NCBI RefSeq assembly: GCF_001277215.2
Contig: NZ_CP013940.1
Coordinates: 124,001 to 188,000, forward strand
Direction: 5' to 3'
Length of the DNA stretch: 64,000 bases
From: Cronobacter malonaticus LMG 23826
Lineage (GTDB): Bacteria; Pseudomonadota; Gammaproteobacteria; Enterobacterales; Enterobacteriaceae
This document shows, piece by piece, positions 31,506 to 43,231 of the stretch. Made by a program: the position numbers and the translations under genes. The notes under the pieces were generated by a model. The model was not told the origin of the DNA and did no database searches. It worked only from the letters and a program-made list of their open reading frames with translations. Position 1 is the stretch's first letter, and every line of letters begins with the position of its first letter.

Positions 31506-31912
31506 AGGACCTGCTTATTCCGAATGCGCTCAGCGGCGGTGAACCGTGGCGATACAACGGCCGGGAGCCGATTATTGCGCGGGAAGGTAGTGTTTATCTG
31601 ATTAAGATGGTAATGAGAATGGTTTTTATCTTCAATAGAATATTGCAGCGCAGCGAGACTTTTTGAGGTTTATTTGTTCTGGCGCAAAAAATGCGGCATG
31701 AGGTATTTGCAATAAAACTTTTCAATTTATTTATGCTTTATTTTTTATTTAATTACATTTTAAGCCAATGGTGTTTTATTACTGCACGCATTTAGTGTGT
31801 TATTTATTTTCGCCTATTGTTATTTAAATGAAAAATGTAACCGCGTACATATTTTCATTTATTTCCGAATGTGAGGTTTTTTAATACGGCGTAGTGGTTT
31901 GGCCGTGGATGA
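31506..31912. promoter_or_regulatory. feoA upstream region with AT-rich segment
   Basis: No gene is seen in the 562 bases between feoA and tex. The part nearest feoA holds a Fur-like site. The segment from about 31670 to 31890 is strikingly AT-rich in this GC-rich window, with tracts such as TTTATTTATGCTTTATTTT, and may bend or bind H-NS. Then come a paired repeat and the tex terminator. Confidence 0.6.
31609..31627 (-). promoter_or_regulatory. Fur-box-like site upstream of feoA
   Basis: GGTAATGAGAATGGTTTTT resembles the Fur pattern of GATAAT-type hexamers. It lies about 105 bases before feoA, which in E. coli is repressed by Fur with iron. The match is partial. Confidence 0.5.
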
Positions 31913-31915
31913 AAG

Positions 31916-31995
31916 ATGGGTGCGCTGCGCTTACCCACCTTACTGAACCAAAACGTCTGTCAAAACGTAGGGCGGGTAAGCGAAGCGCACCCGCC
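31916..31995. repeat. paired inverted REP-like element, copy 2 (mirror of copy 1)
   Basis: Arm 31916-31943 (ATGGGTGCGCTGCGCTTACC type) and arm 31967-31995 (GTAGGGCGGGTAAGCGAAGC type) face each other across 23 bases. The pair equals the reverse complement of the copy near 17.6 kb, including which arm carries the GC-rich variant, while the spacer sequence differs. It lies between feoA and tex. Confidence 0.85.
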
Positions 31996-32020
31996 AGTGG
32001 CTTCATTCAAAAATAATAAA

Positions 32021-32042
32021 AAAGGCCGGTCTCCCGGCCTTT
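32021..32042 (-). terminator. terminator of tex
   Basis: AAAGGCCGG pairs with CCGGCCTTT across TCTC, and the A run before it gives a T run on the reverse strand, 26 bases after the tex stop. Confidence 0.88.
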
Positions 32043-32067
32043 CTTGTTCCACTGCCACGACGGCGGA

Positions 32068-34395
32068 TTACCGCTTTTTACCGAACGCGGCGGCGAGCGC
32101 GTCGCTCATCGCGCTGTTGCCGCCTGCGCCGCTGTCGCGCGCCGGTTTACGGTTATTCTGCGCCGGACGCTTCTGCGCCTCGCGGTTACTACCGCCGCCG
32201 CGCCGCGCGTTGCCTTCGCCTGGCTGCTCGTCGAGACGCATGGTCAACGCGATACGCTTACGCGGCAAATCGACTTCCAGCACCTTCACCTTCACGATAT
32301 CGCCCGCTTTCACCACGGTGTGCGGATCCTCGACGAATTTGTCGGAGAGCGACGAGATATGCACCAGGCCATCCTGATGCACGCCGATATCCACAAACGC
32401 GCCGAAATTGGTCACGTTGGTCACCGCGCCTTCCAGCACCATGCCCGGCTGCAGATCGTTCATCGTCTCCACGCCTTCGGCGAACTGAGCGGTTTTGAAC
32501 TCCGGGCGCGGGTCGCGGCCGGGTTTTTCCAGCTCTTTGATAATGTCGGTCACGGTCGGCACGCCGAAACGTTCGTCGGTAAAATCCACCGCCTTCACGT
32601 TACGCAGCGCGCTGCTGTTGCCCATCAGATCGCGCAGCGACTGCTCCGTCGCCGCCAGAATGCGCTCCACCACTGGATAGGCTTCCGGGTGAACCGTTGA
32701 GGCGTCGAGCGGGTTATCGCCGTGGTTAATACGCAGGAAGCCCGCGCACTGCTCAAACGCTTTCGGCCCCAGACGGCTGACTTTCAGCAACTGCTGGCGG
32801 TTGCGGAACTGACCGTTCTCATCGCGCCAGGCCACAATGTTCTGCGCCATCATGCGCGTCAGGCCCGCCACGCGGGTCAGCAGCGGCACCGACGCGGTGT
32901 TGAGATCGACGCCCACGGCGTTCACGCAGTCTTCCACCACCGCGTCCAGTTTACGCGCGAGCTGGCTCTGGCTGACGTCATGCTGATACTGGCCCACGCC
33001 AATGGATTTCGGATCGATTTTCACCAGTTCCGCCAGCGGATCCTGCAAACGACGGGCGATAGAGACCGCGCCTCGCAGCGATACATCGAGATCCGGGAAC
33101 TCCTGCGCCGCCAGCTCAGAGGCGGAATACACCGATGCGCCCGCTTCGCTGACAATGACTTTCTGCGCCGTCACTTTCGGGAACTGCTTCTGCACGTCGA
33201 GGAAGAAACGCTCGGTTTCGCGGGAGGCGGTGCCGTTGCCGATAGCGACCAGCTCCACATTGTGCTTCTCGCACAGCGCGGCGATGACGACCGCCGCTTT
33301 CGCCGCCTGGCCGGTGTGCGGATAGACGGTATCGGTCGCCACCAGTTTGCCGGTGGCGTCAACCACCGCCACTTTTACGCCGGTACGCAGGCCCGGATCG
33401 AGGCCCATCGTGGCACGCAGCCCGGCAGGTGCGGCCATCAGCAGGTCGTGCAGGTTACGGGCGAACACGTTAATCGCCTCGTCTTCGGCGCGCTCGCGCA
33501 GCGTGCTCATCAGTTCGGTTTCCAGATGCATCAGCACTTTGATGCGCCAGGTCCAGCTCACGACGCCTTTACCCCAGCTGTCGGCCGGGGCATTATTCAG
33601 GCGCAGGCCAAGATGATCGGTAATAATCTGTTCGCAGTAGCTTTCGCGCGGTGGCTCGTCGAATTGCGGGTCGGCGTTCAGCGAGAGCTGCAACACCCCT
33701 TCGTTGCGACCGCGGAACATGGCCAGCGCGCGGTGCGACGGCACCGTGGCGATCGGTTCGTGGTGGGCGAAATAGTCGCGGAATTTCGCGCCTTCTTCCT
33801 CTTTGCCGGGCACCACGGTGGACACCAGATGCGCGTTTTTCCACAGGTAGTCGCGCACTTTGGCGAGCAGCGCCGCGTCTTCGGCAAAGCGCTCCATCAG
33901 GATATAACGCGCGCCGTCGAGCGCGGCTTTGGTGTCGGCCACGCCGTTATCGGCATTAATAAATTTTGCGGCTTCCGCTTCCGGGTCGTGGGACGGCTCG
34001 TTCCACAGCAGGTCGGCGAGCGGCTCAAGGCCCGCTTCAATCGCTATCTGTCCGCGGGTGCGGCGCTTCGGCTTGTAAGGCAGGTAAAGGTCTTCAAGCT
34101 CGGTTTTGCTCTGGGTGCCGGTAATGGCCGCCTGAAGTTCATCGGTCAGTTTGCCCTGATCGGCAATCGATTTGAGGATAGCCGCACGGCGCTCTTCGAG
34201 TTCGCGCAAATAACCCAGACGCGTCTCCAGCTGGCGCAACTGGGTGTCGTCCAGACCGCCGGTGACCTCCTTACGATAGCGTGCGATAAACGGCACGGTG
34301 TTCCCTTCATCAAGCAGGCGAATGGCAGCGTCTACCTGTTCAGCCCTGGCCTGAAGCTCACTGGCGATAATACGACTGAGCGAATCATTCATCAT
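32068..34395 (-). CDS. tex: Tex-family RNA-binding transcription accessory protein (YhgF)
   Basis: Tex binds nucleic acid and influences transcription; its precise role in enterobacteria is not settled. The double ATG at 34395 ([14 protein letters not shown]) matches E. coli and gives 775 residues (E. coli 773). Order: helical N-domain, YqgF-like nuclease fold ([20 protein letters not shown]), helix-hairpin-helix repeats, and a C-terminal S1 domain ([20 protein letters not shown], about 650-720). The tail is rich in Arg, Gly and Asn. It is encoded with greB upstream in the same direction, 112 bases apart. Confidence 0.96.
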   Translation of the reverse strand: MMNDSLSRIIASELQARAEQVDAAIRLLDEGNTVPFIARYRKEVTGGLDDTQLRQLETRLGYLRELEERRAAILKSIADQGKLTDELQAAITGTQSKTELEDLYLPYKPKRRTRGQIAIEAGLEPLADLLWNEPSHDPEAEAAKFINADNGVADTKAALDGARYILMERFAEDAALLAKVRDYLWKNAHLVSTVVPGKEEEGAKFRDYFAHHEPIATVPSHRALAMFRGRNEGVLQLSLNADPQFDEPPRESYCEQIITDHLGLRLNNAPADSWGKGVVSWTWRIKVLMHLETELMSTLRERAEDEAINVFARNLHDLLMAAPAGLRATMGLDPGLRTGVKVAVVDATGKLVATDTVYPHTGQAAKAAVVIAALCEKHNVELVAIGNGTASRETERFFLDVQKQFPKVTAQKVIVSEAGASVYSASELAAQEFPDLDVSLRGAVSIARRLQDPLAELVKIDPKSIGVGQYQHDVSQSQLARKLDAVVEDCVNAVGVDLNTASVPLLTRVAGLTRMMAQNIVAWRDENGQFRNRQQLLKVSRLGPKAFEQCAGFLRINHGDNPLDASTVHPEAYPVVERILAATEQSLRDLMGNSSALRNVKAVDFTDERFGVPTVTDIIKELEKPGRDPRPEFKTAQFAEGVETMNDLQPGMVLEGAVTNVTNFGAFVDIGVHQDGLVHISSLSDKFVEDPHTVVKAGDIVKVKVLEVDLPRKRIALTMRLDEQPGEGNARRGGGSNREAQKRPAQNNRKPARDSGAGGNSAMSDALAAAFGKKR

Positions 34396-34507
34396 GGCAA
34401 TATCATCTGTTATGTACAAAAAGTCAGGGCACAGTTATACGGACTGAAGGGTAAAAATGCCAGCCGTAGCCGCGCCCGTGGCGGGTTTCGGAGCTATCCG
34501 CAAAGGG

Positions 34508-34981
34508 CTACTTTACATACTCAATGGCGTTTACATACCAGGTGGCTTCGCCGCCCGGCGTCTGGACGGTCGCCACGTCGCCTTCCTCTTTTTTGAGCAG
34601 CGCGCGGGCCATAGGGGAATCGATGGAGATGTAATCTTTGCGCCCGAAAATCTCGTCATAGCCGACGATACGAAAACGCTTCACATCGCCGTCGTCGTTT
34701 TCCACCTCAACCCAGGCGCCGAAAAAGACTTTGCCTTCCTGCTGCGGTGAATAATCGACGATTTTCAGGTTCTCAAGGCATTTAGTGAGATAGCGCACGC
34801 GGCGGTCGATTTCGCGCAGGCGCTTTTTGTTGTACTGGTAATCGGCGTTCTCACTGCGATCGCCGAGGCTTGCCGCCCAGGTCACTTTTTTGGTGACTTC
34901 GGGCCGCTCCTCGCGCCACAGATAGTCGAGTTCTTTTTTGAGTTTTTCGTAGCCTTCGCGGGTAATTAACGGCGTTTTCAT
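34508..34981 (-). CDS. greB: transcription elongation factor GreB
   Basis: GreB enters the secondary channel of RNA polymerase and stimulates cleavage of backtracked RNA. It has 157 residues (E. coli 158). The N-terminal coiled coil carries the acidic tip residues Asp41 and Glu44 in LGDRSENADYQY, and the C-terminus is an FKBP-like globular domain. It is divergent from ompR-envZ, as in E. coli. Confidence 0.97.
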   Translation of the reverse strand: MKTPLITREGYEKLKKELDYLWREERPEVTKKVTWAASLGDRSENADYQYNKKRLREIDRRVRYLTKCLENLKIVDYSPQQEGKVFFGAWVEVENDDGDVKRFRIVGYDEIFGRKDYISIDSPMARALLKKEEGDVATVQTPGGEATWYVNAIEYVK

Positions 34982-35278
34982 CGGCTGGCCTTCGCTGAGA
35001 ATTTTAACGTCCGTACCTTAGCGGGCGCGCTGGCGAATGTGAAGTGCGGCCAGCATACGAAATGCGCCAGTTCGTTTATGATGAAAGCTGAGGTTAGCAG
35101 CGTCGTCAGATCGCCTTCTGGCGATACGTCGGTTTTGTGATGAAAAATGAAGATAAGCTGCTGTTAAATATGCTTTGTAACAATTTCGACTACAATATAT
35201 ACCAGATTTAACTCACCGGCTGACGCACACTTTTTTAGAATGGCGTTACAACTGTTTGAGCCTTTGGGAGTAAACACA
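34982..35278. promoter_or_regulatory. greB-ompR divergent intergenic region
   Basis: The 297 bases hold no gene. The ompR side is AT-rich, with TTGTAA (35175-35180) and TATACC (35198-35203) at 17 bases as a weak promoter guess. TGTGATGAAAAATG near 35136 has a CRP-like left half only. Confidence 0.4.
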
Positions 35279-37341
<2,063 letters not shown>

Positions 37342-37362
37342 TTTTCTCTCGTCACGCCATAA

Positions 37363-37394
37363 AAAAACGGCTCCTTTACGGAGCCGTTTTTATT
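37363..37394. terminator. bidirectional terminator between envZ and pckA
   Basis: AAAACGGCTCC pairs with GGAGCCGTTTT across TTTAC, with A and T runs on the two sides. envZ and pckA converge on it. Confidence 0.92.
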
Positions 37395-37401
37395 CAACCT
37401 G

Positions 37402-39021
37402 TTAGCGTTGCGGGCCTGCGCTCACCAGCGCGGCGCCGGCAGGCGTGTCGGTGTATTTCTCAAAGTTGCTGATGAAGAGCTGCGCCAGCTGCTGCGCTTT
37501 CTCCTGCCACTGTTCCGGCGAGGCGTAGGTGTTGCGCGGGTCGAGAATGCGCTCGTCGACGCCCGGCAGGCTGGTCGGAATCGCCAGATTAAACAGCGGC
37601 AGCGTAAAGGTTTCCGCGTCGTCCAGCGAGCCGTTGAGGATGGCGTCTATAATCGCGCGCGTATCCTTAATGGAGATGCGTTTGCCGGTGCCGTTCCAGC
37701 CGGTATTGACCAGATACGCCTGCGCGCCCGCCGCCTGCATGCGTGTTACCAGCACTTCGGAGTATTGCGTCGGGTGAAGCATCAGGAAGGCCGCGCCAAA
37801 ACAGGCGGAGAATGTCGGCGTCGGCTCGGTCACGCCGCGCTCGGTGCCCGCGAGTTTCGCCGTAAAGCCCGAGAGGAAGTGATACTGCGTCTGGCTGGCC
37901 GTCAGGCGCGATACCGGCGGCAGAACGCCAAACGCATCGGCGGTCAGGAAGATAACTTTGGTCGCGTGGCCCGCTTTCGACACCGGCTTCACGATGTTGT
38001 CGATGTGATAAATCGGGTAGGAGACGCGGGTGTTTTCGGTTTTAGAGGCGTCGTCGAAATCGATGCTGCCGTCGTCACGCACGGTGACGTTTTCCAGCAG
38101 CGCGTCGCGGCGAATGGCGTGATAAATATCCGGTTCGGCTTCTTCGGAGAGGCGAATGGTTTTGGCATAGCAGCCGCCTTCGAAGTTAAACACGCCGTCA
38201 TCGTCCCAGCCGTGCTCGTCATCGCCGATAAGACGGCGTTTCGGATCGGTGGAAAGCGTCGTTTTGCCGGTGCCGGAGAGGCCAAAGAATACCGCCACAT
38301 CGCCTTTTTCACCGACGTTCGCCGAGCAGTGCATCGAGGCGATGCCTTTCAGCGGCAGCAGGTAGTTCATAATCGAGAACATGCCTTTTTTCATCTCGCC
38401 GCCGTACCAGGTGCCGCCAATCAGCTGCATCCGTTCGGTCAGGTTAAAGGCTACAAAGTTCTCAGAATTCAGCCCCTGCGCCTGCCAGTCCGGGTTCGTG
38501 CACTTCGCGCCGTTCATCACGATGAAATCCGGCTCGAAGCCTTCCAGTTCATCATCGGACGGGCGAATAAACATGTTTTTAACGAAATGCGCCTGCCAGG
38601 CCACTTCGGTAATAAAACGCACCGACAGGCGGCTGTCCGGGTTAGCGCCACAGAAGGCGTCGATGATGAAAAGACGTTTACCGGAGAGCTGCTGCGTCAC
38701 CAGGCCTTTCAGATGCTGCCAGGTTTCCGGCGTCAGCGGTTTGTTGTCGTTTTTGCCTTTGCCGTTATCGGACCACCACAGCGTATCGCGCGTGGTGTCG
38801 TCGCGAACGATGTATTTATCCTTCGGCGAACGGCCGGTAAAAATGCCCGTGTCGACGGCGACCGCACCCAGATTTGTCAGCACCCCGCGCTCGTAACCCT
38901 CAAGCGACGGGTCAAGCTCTTCGCGATAAAGGGTGTCGTAATCGGGGTTATAAACCACCTCCTGGACGTCGTTGATACCGTAAGCCTTGAGATCCTGCGG
39001 GGTTATGCCTGTAACTCGCAT
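37402..39021 (-). CDS. pckA: phosphoenolpyruvate carboxykinase (ATP)
   Basis: PckA makes phosphoenolpyruvate from oxaloacetate and ATP, the first step of gluconeogenesis from C4 acids. It has 539 residues (E. coli 540). The kinase-1a P-loop [11 protein letters not shown] (about 248-258), the metal-binding segment [10 protein letters not shown] and the WYGGEMKKG loop are all present. A good CRP site lies about 120-140 bases upstream, which fits its known catabolite control. Confidence 0.98.
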   Translation of the reverse strand: MRVTGITPQDLKAYGINDVQEVVYNPDYDTLYREELDPSLEGYERGVLTNLGAVAVDTGIFTGRSPKDKYIVRDDTTRDTLWWSDNGKGKNDNKPLTPETWQHLKGLVTQQLSGKRLFIIDAFCGANPDSRLSVRFITEVAWQAHFVKNMFIRPSDDELEGFEPDFIVMNGAKCTNPDWQAQGLNSENFVAFNLTERMQLIGGTWYGGEMKKGMFSIMNYLLPLKGIASMHCSANVGEKGDVAVFFGLSGTGKTTLSTDPKRRLIGDDEHGWDDDGVFNFEGGCYAKTIRLSEEAEPDIYHAIRRDALLENVTVRDDGSIDFDDASKTENTRVSYPIYHIDNIVKPVSKAGHATKVIFLTADAFGVLPPVSRLTASQTQYHFLSGFTAKLAGTERGVTEPTPTFSACFGAAFLMLHPTQYSEVLVTRMQAAGAQAYLVNTGWNGTGKRISIKDTRAIIDAILNGSLDDAETFTLPLFNLAIPTSLPGVDERILDPRNTYASPEQWQEKAQQLAQLFISNFEKYTDTPAGAALVSAGPQR

Positions 39022-39449
39022 TTCACTGCTCCTTAGCCAATTTATACTATCTGAAAGTGTAGGGTCATTCTGGAGACGTTAACCGCGACAGGCTTCATAG
39101 ATTTACGTTACTGATGGGTTGCCAGGCGCGCCATAGTGGAAAATTCTGTGAGACCGGTCACGACGGGTTTCAGAGTATGGCAACATTTTATCTGTGTACG
39201 CGTTAATTGTTCCGAATATGTTATAAAAGCCACCCGTTAAACCCGCACTTTGTGACTGTAAGCGCTTTCCTGAAGAAAATTATCTTTTCTGTGAAAACCA
39301 AAACCGGCGGGGGATCGCACAGGATAAACGGACTTTTGCGGATACGCGTCCGGCTCTGGCCTGCGAAACGCGTCTTTTCCCACTTCACGCTCACTTCACG
39401 CAGGCGCGTTATCTTCACCGCGTGAATGCGTTTTTAAAGGATTATCGTC
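39022..39449. promoter_or_regulatory. pckA-yhgE divergent regulatory region (428 nt)
   Basis: The 428 bases contain a CRP site for pckA (39142-39163). The open frame at 39207-39425 has no ribosome site and no recognisable product. The rest shows no repeat or structure I can name. Confidence 0.55.
39142..39163 (-). promoter_or_regulatory. CRP-binding site upstream of pckA
   Basis: TGTGAGACCGGTCACG has both half-sites (TGTGA and TCACG) spaced by six bases. Its place 120-140 bases upstream of pckA suits the cAMP control known for E. coli pck. Confidence 0.7.
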
Positions 39450-41138
39450 ATGTCTGAACTTCATCCTCTGGCACCCGCGACGCGCTGGGGTATTGTGATT
39501 ATTGCCGCGCTCTGCGGCCTGCTGATGTTTTTAACCGGCCCGCATAGCCTGATAGCGATGAGCCAGGGATCGGCGCTGGTGCTGCACTCGCTGGCCATCA
39601 CACTCTGCGCGAGTGTGGCGCTGGCGGCGACTCGCCTGCGCGCGCCGCGTTTCTGGTGGATGACGGGCGCGCTGCTGGCGCTGGTGGGCGTGATGTCGGG
39701 CTGGATGCGCTGGTCTGTTACGGGCGTCGATGAGCTGGACACGAGTGAGATGATCGCGACCTGGTATTTTCATCTGGCGGCCACGCTCTTTATGGCGCTG
39801 CCCTGGGTTCAGCGAGGCACTGCGTCCGGCGAACCCGTTTCACGCCGTCTGGCGCTGTGGAATAACGGCGTCGCGCTGCTGCTGGCGCTGGCGCTCGCCG
39901 GTGTGTTCTGGGGCGTGCTGCTGCTGTGGGCGAAACTCTTTAACGCGGTGGATATCCGCTTCTTTGACGTTCTGTTTTTCGACACGCCGCTCTTTGTTTA
40001 TGTCATGGCGACGGTTTCCGGGGCGGTATGCTTGCTGCTGTGCCGCAGCCAGACGCGCATCACCGAGGCGCTGATTCGCTTTCTGACGCTGGTGGCATCC
40101 GGCCTGCTGCCGCTCGCCGCGCTTATCGCGCTGCTGTTTCTCGCGACGCTGCCGTTTGTTGGCCTGATCGGCCTTGCGGCGCGCACCTCCTGTAACGCGC
40201 TGCTGAATACGCTGGCGCTGGTCTTGCTCGCGCTTTCCGGGCTGGCCTGCGCGCCGTCACCGCATAAAGCGCTGCGTCTGCTGAACAGCGCCGGGATTAT
40301 CGTCACACCGCTTTTCTCGGCGCTCGCCGGCTGGTCGCTATGGCTGCGCGTGCAGCAATATGGCTGGACGCCGTGGCGCGTCTACGCGGCGCTTATTACA
40401 GCGACGGTGCTGTGCTGGGCGGTGTGCGCCACGCTGCGGGCGATTAGCCGTATGAAGGGCGATGAACCGGCAGGCGATCGCGGTGGTCGTGTTGTCATAC
40501 TCTTCTCGCTCGCGTTGCTGGTTTTAAGCCATACGCCAGTGCTCGACCCGTGGCGCATCAGCGTTGAGAGCCAGATGGCGCGTTATGAGAGCGGGGCGCA
40601 AAAGGCCGACCTGATGAGCCTCTATATGCTGCAACACGCCGGACGCCGCGGCCAGGCGGCACTCAATGAGCTTCGCCATAACCCGGCTTTTATGGCCGAT
40701 AAAGAGAATCGTCAGGCGCTGCGCGATCTACTGGACAGCGATTCGACCGTGGCTGACGACGACCTGCGCGACGCCATTACGCTTGCCGCAGGCGCGCAGG
40801 CTCCTGAGCAGAGCTGGTGGCAGTGGGTGCGCAAAGAAGACACCTACAGCGTGCGCGGCTGTTTATATGAGAAGGGCAGTTGCGTTGTGGCGGCGCTCGA
40901 TTTGAATCATGACGGGCAAAACGAAGTGCTGCTGTGCAGTAGCGACACCCGAAGCTGTAGCGTCACGATGCGTGAGAACGGCCAGTGGCGGCAGGCAGGC
41001 TGGAGCCAGGAGATTCCCGGCAGTCTGACGCGCGAGAAATTCGACAAGGCGCTGCGCGAAAATCAGATCAAAGGAAAAGAGAAAACCTGGCAGGATGTGG
41101 AAATCGGTGGGGTAAGAATTCCGATCAACTATCAGTAA
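39450..41138 (+). CDS. yhgE: YhgE-like multi-pass inner membrane protein (probable DUF4153)
   Basis: The ATG at 39450 has an AAAGGA ribosome site and gives 562 residues. About ten to eleven hydrophobic helices fill residues 10-370, and the last 190 residues are soluble. The tail contains DLNHDGQNEVLL, an EF-hand- or FG-GAP-like calcium-binding loop. Position between pckA and hslO matches E. coli yhgE (574 residues), and the length and topology fit; I am less sure of the sequence match, so the name rests partly on synteny. Function is unknown. Confidence 0.75.
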   Translation: MSELHPLAPATRWGIVIIAALCGLLMFLTGPHSLIAMSQGSALVLHSLAITLCASVALAATRLRAPRFWWMTGALLALVGVMSGWMRWSVTGVDELDTSEMIATWYFHLAATLFMALPWVQRGTASGEPVSRRLALWNNGVALLLALALAGVFWGVLLLWAKLFNAVDIRFFDVLFFDTPLFVYVMATVSGAVCLLLCRSQTRITEALIRFLTLVASGLLPLAALIALLFLATLPFVGLIGLAARTSCNALLNTLALVLLALSGLACAPSPHKALRLLNSAGIIVTPLFSALAGWSLWLRVQQYGWTPWRVYAALITATVLCWAVCATLRAISRMKGDEPAGDRGGRVVILFSLALLVLSHTPVLDPWRISVESQMARYESGAQKADLMSLYMLQHAGRRGQAALNELRHNPAFMADKENRQALRDLLDSDSTVADDDLRDAITLAAGAQAPEQSWWQWVRKEDTYSVRGCLYEKGSCVVAALDLNHDGQNEVLLCSSDTRSCSVTMRENGQWRQAGWSQEIPGSLTREKFDKALRENQIKGKEKTWQDVEIGGVRIPINYQ

Positions 41139-41142
41139 GCGT

Positions 41143-41176
41143 AAAAAAACGCTTCCCGCCAGGCGGCGGGAAGCGT
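41143..41176 (-). terminator. terminator of the hslR-hslO genes
   Basis: ACGCTTCCCGCC pairs perfectly with GGCGGGAAGCGT across AGGC, and the A run at 41143-41149 gives a T run on the reverse strand. It lies 10 bases after the hslO stop. Confidence 0.92.
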
Positions 41177-41185
41177 CAGCAGGCT

Positions 41186-42064
41186 TTAGTGTACCTGCGG
41201 ATCGGCCGGGGAGGCGTTTTTACGGATCCCGGCGATATCCATCGCGTCGAAAACATAGTGAGTGCCGCAGTAATCGCAGTGCATATCCACTTCGCCATCT
41301 TCTTCCAGAATCTGCGCGACTTCTTCATCCGGCAGCGTGCGGAGCGCATCGGCGCAGCGCTCGCGCGAGCAGGTGCATTTGAACTCCACCGCCTGCGGAT
41401 CGTAAACGGTCACTTCTTCTTCGTGGTAGAGACGCCACAGCACATCGTTGGCGGGCAGCGTAAACAGCTCATCCGCTTTGATGGTTTCGGTCAGCGTCGC
41501 CAGATGATTGAAATCATCCGTCTGGGCGTCCTGCGCCGGCAGCACCTGCAACAGCATGCCGCCTGCGGCAGGCTGGCCCTGCGCTTCGCCAGTACGGATA
41601 AACAGGCGGGTCGGCAGCTGTTCGGAGCGCATGAAGTAATCTTCCAGACACGCGGCCAGCGTATCGCCTTCCAGACCGACGACACCCTGATAGCGCTCGC
41701 CTTCTTCCGGCGTAATGGTAATGACCAGATAGCCGTTGCCGACCAGCGTTTTCAGGTCGGCGTCCGCCGGAACATCGCCCTGCACGCGCGCGACGCCGCG
41801 CATCTGCTGGCGGTTGTTGCCGTTAATCACGGCGAGCGTCATCGGGCCGTCGCCCTGCAACTGAACGGTGATATCGCCCGCGAATTTTAGCGTCGCGGTC
41901 AGCAGGCTGGTGGCGACCAGCAGCTCGCCGAGCAGGGTTTTAACCGGCATCGGATAGTCATGGTTTTCAAGGATCTGTTTCCAGGTTTCTGAAACCGTCA
42001 CCAGTTCGCCGCGCACGGCATAATTTTCAAAAAGATAGCGGTGTAGTTGGTCGTGTTGAGCCAT
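41186..42064 (-). CDS. hslO: redox-regulated chaperone Hsp33
   Basis: Hsp33 holds unfolded proteins during oxidative stress; disulfide formation and zinc release switch it on. It has 292 residues, the E. coli length. The C-terminal redox switch is complete: CTC (in [10 protein letters not shown]) and CDYC (in [10 protein letters not shown]). It is encoded 23 bases after hslR in the yrfG-hslR-hslO operon. Confidence 0.98.
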   Translation of the reverse strand: MAQHDQLHRYLFENYAVRGELVTVSETWKQILENHDYPMPVKTLLGELLVATSLLTATLKFAGDITVQLQGDGPMTLAVINGNNRQQMRGVARVQGDVPADADLKTLVGNGYLVITITPEEGERYQGVVGLEGDTLAACLEDYFMRSEQLPTRLFIRTGEAQGQPAAGGMLLQVLPAQDAQTDDFNHLATLTETIKADELFTLPANDVLWRLYHEEEVTVYDPQAVEFKCTCSRERCADALRTLPDEEVAQILEEDGEVDMHCDYCGTHYVFDAMDIAGIRKNASPADPQVH

Positions 42065-42087
42065 TATTCTCTCTCCTGGCGTGACGG

Positions 42088-42489
42088 TTATTCGCTGTCG
42101 CCAAATTTAAATTTGATCAGATCGCGGCGCTCTTTTTTATCCGGGCGGCGATCCGGATGCGGCATGGAAAGGGCGTTGAGTTTACGCGCCAGCGCGAGTT
42201 TTTCGCGCTTTTCGATACTTTCTGCCGTCTCTTCGTACAGCAGTACCGCCTCGCTTGCCGGTCGTCGCTGATCGGTAATGCCTTTTACCACCAGCGTGCG
42301 TTCATCGTTTCCCTGGCGCAGCGTTAACACCGCGTTCGGTTCGATAATTTTACTCGGTCTGGTCCGTTGCCCGTTGTAGTGCACCTTGCCGCCTTCGATC
42401 ATCTCGCGGGCCAGCGTGCGGGTTTTATAGAAGCGCGCCGCCCAGAGCCATTTGTCCAGGCGAACCCCTTCGGTGGATTTCTCTTTCAT
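42088..42489 (-). CDS. hslR: heat-shock ribosome-associated protein Hsp15
   Basis: Hsp15 binds free 50S subunits that still carry a nascent chain and helps free stalled ribosomes. The ATG at 42489 gives 133 residues, the E. coli length; a GTG one codon earlier is possible. The N-terminal S4 RNA-binding domain ([20 protein letters not shown]) is followed by a basic C-terminus. Its start overlaps the yrfG stop (TGATG). Confidence 0.97.
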   Translation of the reverse strand: MKEKSTEGVRLDKWLWAARFYKTRTLAREMIEGGKVHYNGQRTRPSKIIEPNAVLTLRQGNDERTLVVKGITDQRRPASEAVLLYEETAESIEKREKLALARKLNALSMPHPDRRPDKKERRDLIKFKFGDSE

Positions 42490-43169
42490 CACGACTCCTC
42501 GGTTTGCAGCGAGGGGATCAGACGCCGGTAATCGCCAAGCGCCGGGTGGCGCTGATAGCTTTTATCCGCAACGCCTGAATCGGGATTGGTGACGCCAAGA
42601 CAGTAGCGAATACCAAACCGCGCGGCGGCATCGAGAATCGGCTCGCTGTCGTCGATAAACAGCGTGCGCGACTTATCAAGGCCGGTGTGCCGGGCAACGG
42701 CCTGCCATAACCGCTGATCCTCTTTTGGATAACCAAATGTGTGGGTGGAAAGTAATAAATCAAGGTGCTGAGCAAGCCCGGTATGCTCAAGCTTGACCGC
42801 CAGATTATGCGGATGCGCGTTAGTCAGCAAAATACGCCGCTTGCCGCAGGCCTTCAGCGCGTCGAGAAACGGCACGGTATCTTCACGTATCAGCGCGCGC
42901 GGCCCTTGCTCTGTCGTCATGGCGCAGATATCGAGCCCCAGGCGCTCGCTCCAGTAATCCAGACAGTACCAGTTTAGCGTATGCTGCACGGCGTGATATT
43001 CGGCGCGGATATGATTGTGGGCGTCATCCAGCGAGATGCCGCGTTGCTGGCTTAACGTTTCAGGCACCAGCTTCTGCCAGAAAAAGGTGTCGAACGCCAG
43101 GTCCAGCAGCGTGCCGTCCATGTCCAGCAGAACGGTATCAACCTCCTGCCAGGCGATATCAATAGTCAT
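42489..43169 (-). CDS. yrfG: HAD-family GMP/IMP nucleotidase YrfG
   Basis: The protein has 226 residues (E. coli 222). HAD motif I LLDMDGTLLDL (about 15-25), motif II LLTNAHPHN and motif III/IV with IDDSEPILDAA are all visible. E. coli YrfG prefers purine 5'-mononucleotides. It is the first gene of a run with hslR and hslO and is about 60 bases from igaA. Confidence 0.95.
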   Translation of the reverse strand: MTIDIAWQEVDTVLLDMDGTLLDLAFDTFFWQKLVPETLSQQRGISLDDAHNHIRAEYHAVQHTLNWYCLDYWSERLGLDICAMTTEQGPRALIREDTVPFLDALKACGKRRILLTNAHPHNLAVKLEHTGLAQHLDLLLSTHTFGYPKEDQRLWQAVARHTGLDKSRTLFIDDSEPILDAAARFGIRYCLGVTNPDSGVADKSYQRHPALGDYRRLIPSLQTEES

Positions 43170-43186
43170 GGGAACTCCCGCCTGAG

Positions 43187-43222
43187 GAAAAAGGGGCGAC
43201 AGATTACCATAAACCTGTCGCC
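43187..43222 (-). terminator. terminator of igaA
   Basis: GGCGACAG (43195-43202) pairs with CTGTCGCC (43215-43222), with an A run before it that becomes T on the reverse strand. It lies just after the igaA stop. Confidence 0.8.
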
Positions 43223-43231
43223 GCCGGATTA

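Noticed and set aside
32722..34596. Open frame of 624 codons opposite tex
   Set aside because: It is antisense to a well-supported gene, typical of GC-rich codon bias, and its product is rich in His, Arg and Gln with no recognisable domain.
37408..39036. Open frame of 542 codons opposite pckA
   Set aside because: Same reason: shadow of the pckA frame, no family likeness.
39207..39425. Open frame of 72 codons before yhgE
   Set aside because: No ribosome site and no recognisable product; it lies in the regulatory gap.
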